Part shown: positions 58,601-64,000 of the stretch, piece by piece
How the letters are laid out: each line of letters opens with the position of its first letter
Numbering within the stretch: position 1 is the stretch's first letter
Origin: Varroa destructor
Taxonomy: Eukaryota; Arthropoda; Arachnida; Mesostigmata; Varroidae
Assembly (NCBI RefSeq): GCF_002443255.2
Contig: NW_019211865.1
Coordinates: 38,620 to 102,619 of the forward strand
Direction: 5' to 3'
Length of the DNA stretch: 64,000 nt
Made by a program: the position numbers and the translations under genes
Notes under the pieces: generated by a model
Seen by the model: only the letters and a program-made list of their open reading frames with translations
Told to the model about the DNA's origin: nothing
Databases searched by the model: none

Positions 58601-60877
58601 GAACGTAATAGGCGCACACACCAGCTCTCACCGACAATTGAATTCACAGATGAAATTTTTTATATCTATAGAAGGTATTTAGGAGCTACCTAGTTACCAT
58701 ACAATGTTACGTAAAAATGAATGTGATTAATAGCAAGATGGCCGAAAATGGTATTATATCGTTTTATAAGTAATGTTATTTAAATGTTGATTTTCAAATT
58801 TGAAAAATGATAAGAACACCCAAGCTGATGAGGATAGATTCGCGCGCTGTCCAGACTCTACACAATCAGAGAAAACAGAAACATACCAAGAGTTCATAAC
58901 TTCCTGGCCTTATAGTATATAGTAATATTAATTGAAGGTAAAAAAGCTTTTTCAAGGAGGCTATCACGTGTATCATACAGTTTCAAGGAACTTCCGTACA
59001 TTGCGCCAAAGGAAATATGGAATCGAAAAAAGCTGAGAAGTACCCATTCAATAAAATCAAATTAAAAATTAAACTATATATTTCCCTCACTGACGGATAT
59101 TTGAAATAAAAACTGACGTACCAGGTCTTTCAGTATTGTTCTAAAACAATATGTAGAAGTTTTTGGGCAATACGCAACTGTCATACACCGTCACAAAATG
59201 ATCGGAGCTAACATAAAAGCTGCAGGGTAGTCAGCCTTGTTTTGGGATAGTTTGCCTCCAATGTTAAGTTTCATTTAGATTGATACACATTTTCCATCAA
59301 TCTTTGAAAAGCATAAAGTTCTTTTAGAGTGTAACTAAAATACACTAGATAGGTCGAATGCGTCTTTTTAGAACTTAGCGGCCACTTTCACCTTTTCCGC
59401 TCCAACTTCTTCCGCACTTAAACCATTCTTGCCTTGACCAGATTTAAGTTACCCTTTTGGAATTTACTTTTATTCATACGCGATTTTGAAGGGCAGTGGA
59501 AGCGCTACGTTTAAATAACGATGCTAGCGGGAAATCATTCATTGTACCTATAGAATATCGCATTGTTGTTTGAGATTCATTTCGATTCGAAACGGCTCGA
59601 TTATGTACATATACGCGCAGGCGACATACACATATAAGTGATGCCAAGGCGCGGAGGCTGGTGGCAGTGTTTATAGAACATTTCGGGTCAATGCCGGTTA
59701 TATTAGGCGGAAATGAGCGACTACATTGAAGAAATTGAAAAAATCGGTGTATACAGACACAAAGTTTCGATTCTGATCTTGCACCATGTCTATTATTTCG
59801 ACAGAAGTAACCCTGTCTTTAACGAAGCTATAGCGATAACTATTAAACATGGCACTATAATGCTTTTAATTGTAATGCGGCTACAGTTTTATAATTATCT
59901 ATTTCAATTTTGAAAATTTAATTACCGTAGTACATGGTGATCATTTGAGTAAGACTCATCGAGGAATCCTTTTTAGTAGTTCCGAGACGCATTAATGTGC
60001 AGAGCCTCAGTCAAAGCGATAACAATGGTTTCGTAAACAATCAGAGGGGAGCCATTAAAATCACTTCTTTGTCTATATTCTGTGTAAAGATACGTTACTA
60101 AACTTTTTCAGCAGTGGTCTTTTTGATCAACGTTTCAGATTGCCACCTCCTTGGGCAAACGGCCAAAAGATATCGGTGAGTACTGTACTTTATAAAATAA
60201 AAAATATAAAGAAATTTATAGCTTAGTACGTGCACTGTACTAAAAATGTTTAGAAGTGCGCTTTAAATAAATGAACTACAATAAGAAGAAAAAGTAATTC
60301 TGCAATTTCCAGCAGTTGATCTGTATTGCAAATAATCGTCGCTACCGATGCGTTGCCATTAAGTCCATGAATGTCTGGACGGCCCTGTGCTACCCTATGC
60401 AAGTTTCAGTGATCCAGGTCATAAAGATTAATGCCCTATAATCTAATTAGAAAAAATCTTCTAAGCTAAATAAACCTTTCAAACATTAATTTCGAATTTT
60501 GGAATTTATTGTGTATACCTCAATTTATACCTTAATTTATTCGGTGCCGTTAGCAAATTTAGATTTAATTATTGTGTCAATCTTCCATCCACGAATAACT
60601 CAACTTAGAATGTTCTATGGAAAATATTCAGTGAGTGAAAATGTTAATATCGAGAGCTCTACACGTAAGACTTGTAATCATTTTTATTTGCATATTACTT
60701 TATTTCAACAGAGCCCTGGTGGGTGGAAGGAAAGCCGTTAGATGCGGTGGTTGTTCGTGAAGTTCGAGAGTGTGGGGCTGCTCAGGCAGCTGGTCTTCGA
60801 CCCCACGATCGGATCGTTGCTCACCGGGGGTCGCCCATCGAGAGTTACGCTAAATTCGTCGCCCACATACACCAGTG
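46232..60877 (+). CDS. PDZ-domain Rho GTPase-activating protein, ARHGAP21/23 type, 5' part (gene runs off the window)
   Basis: Six proposed exons: 46232-46636 (or to 46654), 46957-47073, 53298-53385, 58141-58412, 60139-60175, 60712-60877. Phases chain as 0,0,1,0,1 and the last exon ends at phase 2, so the gene continues. Exons 4-6 make a PDZ domain. It has a carboxylate-binding loop EGFGFTLR, typical of ARHGAP21/23 and fly RhoGAP19D (GFGFTLRHF..YP), then a strand-rich block with VREV..CGAAQAAGL..HDRIVAHRG. In that family a PDZ domain near the N-terminus is followed by PH and RhoGAP domains. The protein acts as a GTPase-activating protein for Rho-family GTPases at junctions or Golgi. The PH and GAP domains are not in the window, so the assignment rests on the PDZ. 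The N-terminal 200 residues are acidic, serine-rich and unrecognised. Other PDZ families are possible. Confidence 0.68.
46734..46888 (+). repeat. Direct repeat, copy B
   Basis: Second copy of the 45535-45705 repeat, about 1.2 kb downstream. It lies between proposed exons 1 and 2 of the ARHGAP21/23-like gene. It is slightly shorter, with small deletions. Confidence 0.9.
46957..47073 (+). CDS. ARHGAP21/23-like exon 2
   Basis: Acceptor ttttttcag|GAT and donor gtg|gtgagc, phase 0 at both ends, 39 codons. It reads DGLTCDLISKRGGVGVVQGN then YSYDSVSEEVTGFEEPTSV. A second donor at 47011|12 (caag|gtaatt) would leave phase 1, which does not join exon 3. Only one frame is open across the exon. There is no known domain; the role is inferred from phase and position. 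Confidence 0.5.
47074..53297 (+). other. ARHGAP21/23-like intron 2
   Basis: A 6.2-kb AT-rich intron. It contains an exact 16-base tandem duplication (52137-52168). No coding signal with supporting splice phases was seen. Confidence 0.6.
52137..52168. repeat. Exact tandem duplication of 16 bases
   Basis: ttttcgaacttcacga occurs twice back to back. Confidence 0.9.
53298..53385 (+). CDS. ARHGAP21/23-like exon 3
   Basis: Acceptor tttctttacag|GAA and donor acaag|gtaaac, phase 0 to phase 1. It reads EQDACNAEAKTGDINEDADS then LKKSLIAKQ. It is acidic and unrecognised. Its phase-1 end joins exon 4 exactly (G|GA). The composition differs clearly from the AT-rich surroundings. Confidence 0.55.
53386..58140 (+). 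other. ARHGAP21/23-like intron 3
   Basis: A 4.8-kb intron whose GC-richer part (about 55.8-57.5 kb) contains the second Gypsy-like relic. Confidence 0.6.
56180..57540 (+). mobile_element. Decayed Ty3/Gypsy-like pol fragment (RT to RNase H)
   Basis: Ordered remnants across frames. MNGDERNTLSKLIER (about 56190-56235) resembles the pre-RT linker LS..QR..L..LL. VNYYRLTQHCPYWRPLLYPW (from about 56819) resembles the RT block VDYR.LN..T..D.YPLPRI. KITAVRIFPEL (about 57137-57170) resembles KV.AI..FP.P. KITEEPVLCQFWQDVET (about 57318-57370) and ADANEAGRTAVVFRKRNGS (about 57383-57440, another frame) resemble the RNase H start (PVL..F......TDAS..GLGAVL.Q). It is full of stops. No LTR was recognised. 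Confidence 0.6.
58141..58412 (+). CDS. ARHGAP21/23-like exon 4 (first part of PDZ domain)
   Basis: Acceptor tatattacag|GA and donor cacaag|gtagtt, phase 1 to phase 0, 272 bases. After an acidic lead, the segment RPISIERRPEGFGFTLRNVV then AYPSHIHK forms the first PDZ strands. GFGF is the carboxylate-binding loop. The VV.YPS that follows resembles the FIVYPP of ARHGAP21/23. This is the best evidence for the family. Confidence 0.82.
58413..60711 (+). other. ARHGAP21/23-like introns 4 and 5
   Basis: AT-rich, containing only the proposed microexon at 60139-60175. Confidence 0.6.
60139..60175 (+). CDS. ARHGAP21/23-like exon 5, a 37-base microexon inside the PDZ domain
   Basis: Acceptor caacgtttcag|ATT and donor atatcg|gtgagt. 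It reads IATSLGKRPKDI plus one base. It is needed because exon 4 ends in phase 0 while exon 6 opens only in the frame that needs one preceding base; direct joining gives a stop. It falls in the loop where ARHGAP21/23 proteins have a variable insertion between the GFGFTLR strand and the next core strand. The upstream AGs at 60111 and 60114 give an in-frame TGA. Confidence 0.6.
60712..60877 (+). CDS. ARHGAP21/23-like exon 6 (second part of PDZ domain)
   Basis: Acceptor tttatttcaacag|AG and donor gtg|gtaaat, phase 1 to phase 2. It reads PWWVEGKPLDAVVVREVREC then GAAQAAGLRPHDRIVAHRGS and PIESYAKFVAHIHQ. The G.A..AGL...DRI....G pattern is the PDZ core, followed by the helix that ends the domain. 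The GC-richer codon use stands out from the flanking intron. The following exon is not found before the window ends. Confidence 0.82.
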
Positions 60878-60949
60878 GTAAATGTATACACACGCATTAA
60901 CTATGACAGTAGGTTATGGATAATTTATTTTAAGCACTAGAAGCTAGAG

Positions 60950-61790
60950 CGCTCGTAGAGCACGATTCTTACTCTGGAAGGCAAACAGTGACTATAGACA
61001 AGAACGTGGAAAGAGTGAAACAACCTATGTTTGTCAATCACAGAATCATCATAAGGGAGCTAGCAGAAAGGATAGATTTCTTGGTTTCTGTCAGGCCGTT
61101 TTTGTCGACTGTTTAGACGTAAGGAAGCCTACGGCAAAATTGATTCTGAAACAGCTGAATGTCTAGCAGATGAACACACATGCAAGTGTGTCAAGAAAGC
61201 CTTTGGACCCTTCTAGGACAGTTGCTTGCTTGCATATTATTACACGTAATCAAATGTAAGTGTAAGGCCATAACGAGGGGGTGCGGAACGATATTTTAAT
61301 GTCGTTTGAAAACGATTTTCGACCGAAGAGGGATCTGTTCGTTACGGTTTTCTTCGACCGTCGAAGAGTTATTCATCATGGCTTATACCGCCCGGCTTCA
61401 CTATCATTAGGGAGTATTTCAAAAGGTTTTAAGAAGACTGCGCAAGTCTGTACGACGCAAAGTCCCAGAACTGGGACAAAACGATCATTGGATTGTTCGT
61501 TACGATAAGATACCGGCCCAAACTTCGCTACTCGTACAGCATAAAAAATTCGAATCTGTGTATTGCCCCAACAGCCGTGTTGACCGGACCTCGCGTCTTC
61601 CAAACTCAGGAAAAGTCTAGAGGGGAACGGTTCGATATGATCGAAGAAATAAAAGTGAATTTCTGACGTAACTGAAAGCTATGCCAATGTTCTAATAAAA
61701 GTATTTTGAGGAGTGGCGAAGAAGGTACGTTGCATCCGACGGGGATTACTTCCAATCGGACAACTTGAATTGTAACGCTTAAATAAACAC
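60950..61790 (+). mobile_element. Decayed mariner-like transposase (relic 4)
   Basis: Good coverage of the family across broken frames. TIDKNVERVKQPMFVNHRII (about 60996-61050) precedes IRELAERIDF, as in V..VR.L...DRR.TIR.IAEEL. LFVTVFFDRRRVIHHGLY (about 61338-61390) matches ML..FFD.RGIVHHE. RKVPELGQNDHWIVRYDKIP (about 61450-61510) matches RPELW....WILHHDNAP, so the second Asp is kept. YFEEWRRRYVASDGDYFQSD (about 61703-61763) matches the C-terminus F..W..R....I...GDYFEGD. The first catalytic region is too damaged to read. It starts about 70 bases past the exon 6 donor. Confidence 0.8.
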
Positions 61791-64000
61791 ATATCAATTT
61801 GTGACCATTTTTTAAACAAAGGAGTATATCATTCCTTCCGACTTTCCGTTTCCATTCCTATAAGGCTCATACAAGCGAAATCCTCTGTAGAAAAACCAAA
61901 GTAAATAGCTGGGGAAAAAACCTTAACACAACGTTTTTAATTTTGTGTCGGCCGGGTTATCGGAGTAGGTTTATAACTAATGCAATTTTTTTAAGTATCG
62001 TTCCCGTAGGCGAAAAATGGCCTGATATCCGTTTAAGGAAAAGTCAACCAATCTCCGATGCATTTTACTAACAGCCTTACCTCCGAAACGCAGAAACTTA
62101 ACTACTGAGCGTCGACTTTCAGCGCTATACAAGATCTTTGCCTCCAAATTTATCATGTTCTGAGGATACTACATCAACTTAATAGTCATAGATAGCTAAG
62201 GATAATGCAATATTTATTACCAAATTTGATAACTATGCACGTGTAGATATATTCGTTACGGCTGAAAGTGTAAACAATAAACAGGGGCTAGTTTGAACGT
62301 ATTTAGATTGTAAAAGCCCTAACCACTAACCGATGCTGTCAGTCTCCAGCCAATAAATCAGTTCTTCACGAGTTACTAACAGCGACGAAGCCCGTGCTCG
62401 ACTAAACCTGACGAACCACAAGATCAGGAGACCAACCATGTGTTTGAGAACGAGGCCGAGGCCAACGGTCAGATCTCTGCAAGACACGTGGCCATATAAT
62501 GATGAACCGATAAATTTGCGAATTAGCTGATGAAATATCAATCATCTTCAGTCACTTCATATTTCTTAGTTTTCTGCTTTCCTCCGCTGCTTTTCTCCAG
62601 GGGGCATTTTTCTCCTCTAGGATACCATACTATGCTTATTTACCATATTCAAATGTTTACACTTTTTAAAATAAATTACCATACCCATGTGATTTGAGTA
62701 TGGTAAATAAGTAAAAAAAAATATAGGACATTTCAATTTTCTCATTTACACCACGAGGGTAAAATGGTGATTTTTGCCGCAGTAGTTCACTGTTAATAAA
62801 ATGTAAGCTATGTTTTCAGCATACGATCGTGAGGTGGCAATTTATTCCACAATCACTTAAAATTTGTGAAAGGTTCATAATAGAAATCTGTCCATTCCAA
62901 ACTCTACACGAGAGGTAAAGCGCATCGATGACAGACTAGAGAACAGATGGTTAATCTGTTAAGTGTAGGATAGCTATGGTAGGAAAACGCAATAAGCGCA
63001 ATGGGGTATAGAGATTGAAAATTTCTAATTGGAGGGCGGGAATAAATGTGGATTTAGGGTTAGGTAATACCTCAGACAGGCGCTGTGAGTCTGAATTTCC
63101 ATGCACAGCTTACGTAAAATTTAGTTTAGTTCTATTTTACGCTGCAGTGCATTAAGTTCACTCCAAAGACATAACGGGTTACTGGCATTTCAGCGGGACA
63201 ATTAATTCTGGAAGAAAGTAATAAGTACTTTTACCAAGAATAACTGCATTGTGGTCACTGACACATAGCACTAAATCAGTGATGGCGCGTGATTACTCCA
63301 ACCAGATAGTTGTAATGGAATATCAGATTTAATAACATGAACTATATATTAAACCACGTTGGTATTGTGTGCAGGAAGGCTGCTAAAATATTCTCATAAG
63401 ATAATAGATATTCTATCGATAAATTAGCTGAATTAGAGCATGCAAGTATTGTAATGGGAAAGCTGCAACGGTATCGTTGAATCGGTGCTGCAGTATCTTA
63501 GGAGGGTTGCAACCGTAAAGTGTAGGTTTATAGCTAAACTACTGCTTGTTAGTATTAATGAAAGTTAATTAAAAAACAAGATGACGGGGGTAATGGGCTA
63601 TAATGGTATAACTGCAGATGTCGTTTATATCTTAGGTTAGACTGGATATTATATCAAAAAAGCTCGCGGGTCCATTTAAAATTTAACAGCTTTTCAAGTT
63701 TATTAATTTTAAGATTTTTTGAAGAAAAAGATATACTTCAATTAAGCTTTTTGAATGCGCTGTAAATGTCATTTCTGATGTTCTGGCTATTCTATAAAGT
63801 CATCATTCATCGCGATGACAGCTTTAGCTTAGAACCAAAACTACTTATTAGTCGTTGCCAAAATATTCTTTTTGCTAAAAATTTGCAAGTAACTTTTGAA
63901 TAGCAACCACCCGTCAAGCGATATTAAGAGGTGTAAACGAAGTGTCGCTTAAAATTTCAGCACAATTGTGGGCTAATAACGGCCAAATTTCTTAGATATA
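61791..64000. other. Presumed intron of the ARHGAP21/23-like gene, right end of window
   Basis: No further exon was found. It contains the inverted repeat at 62634-62712; otherwise nothing recognised. Confidence 0.55.
62634..62712. repeat. Inverted repeat, about 20-bp arms
   Basis: cttatttaccatattcaaat (left) and atttgagtatggtaaataag (right) are reverse complements with one mismatch, separated by about 37 bases. A third ttaccatac inside the loop can pair with the right arm instead, giving two alternative hairpins. Confidence 0.85.

Noticed and set aside
60112..60175. Longer version of ARHGAP-like exon 5 starting after ctttttcag
   Set aside because: Gives an in-frame TGA in the phase required by exon 4.
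1..64000. CRISPR array, rRNA, intact tRNA, bacterial operon or defence system
   Set aside because: No regularly spaced repeats, no rRNA-like blocks and no linked prokaryotic-style genes; the window is eukaryotic intron and intergenic DNA.

Overview
The window is AT-rich eukaryotic (animal) nuclear DNA. Small exons bounded by GT..AG splice sites are scattered over introns of up to 7 kb, and most of the longer open frames are chance. Two real genes can be assembled by hand, and a set of decayed transposons lies in and around them. One gene encodes NELF-B, a metazoan transcription-pausing factor that is absent from yeast, plants and nematodes. With four mariner-type and two Ty3/Gypsy-type relics, this suggests an invertebrate such as an arthropod or flatworm. 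The sequence alone does not settle the phylum.

Layout. 1-8.9 kb: intergenic DNA downstream of NELFB, holding an (AT)n tract, a perfect 28-bp palindrome and a broken Ty3/Gypsy reverse-transcriptase/RNase H relic (about 6.96-8.01 kb). 8.9-41.1 kb, minus strand: a complete NELFB (COBRA1) gene of 12 coding exons. All splice phases agree, giving a 560-residue protein from ATG at 41124 to TAA at 8895-8897. Its introns carry mariner relics (24.1-24.9, 33.06-33.69 and 33.87-34.7 kb), a possible LINE relic (36.0-36.7 kb), two tRNA-like relics (27.2 and 27.7 kb) and a strong 26-bp hairpin (35.48-35.54 kb). 41.1-46.2 kb: the divergent intergenic region. 46.2-60.9 kb and beyond the right edge, plus strand: the 5' part of a gene with a PDZ domain of the ARHGAP21/ARHGAP23 (fly RhoGAP19D) type. 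Six exons are proposed, and the PH and RhoGAP domains would lie outside the window. Its introns hold a second Gypsy relic (56.2-57.5 kb) and a fourth mariner relic (60.95-61.79 kb).

The two genes lie head to head about 5.1 kb apart. NELF-B acts in the nucleus on paused RNA polymerase II; ARHGAP21/23-type proteins act on Rho-family GTPases at junctions and Golgi. Nothing in the sequence suggests they work together. I see no bacterial-style operon, CRISPR array, rRNA or intact tRNA. The most unusual items are the direct repeats flanking the proposed first ARHGAP exon, the small 12-residue exon inside the PDZ domain, the diverged NELF-B C-terminus, the tetraloop hairpin and the variety of dead mariner lineages.
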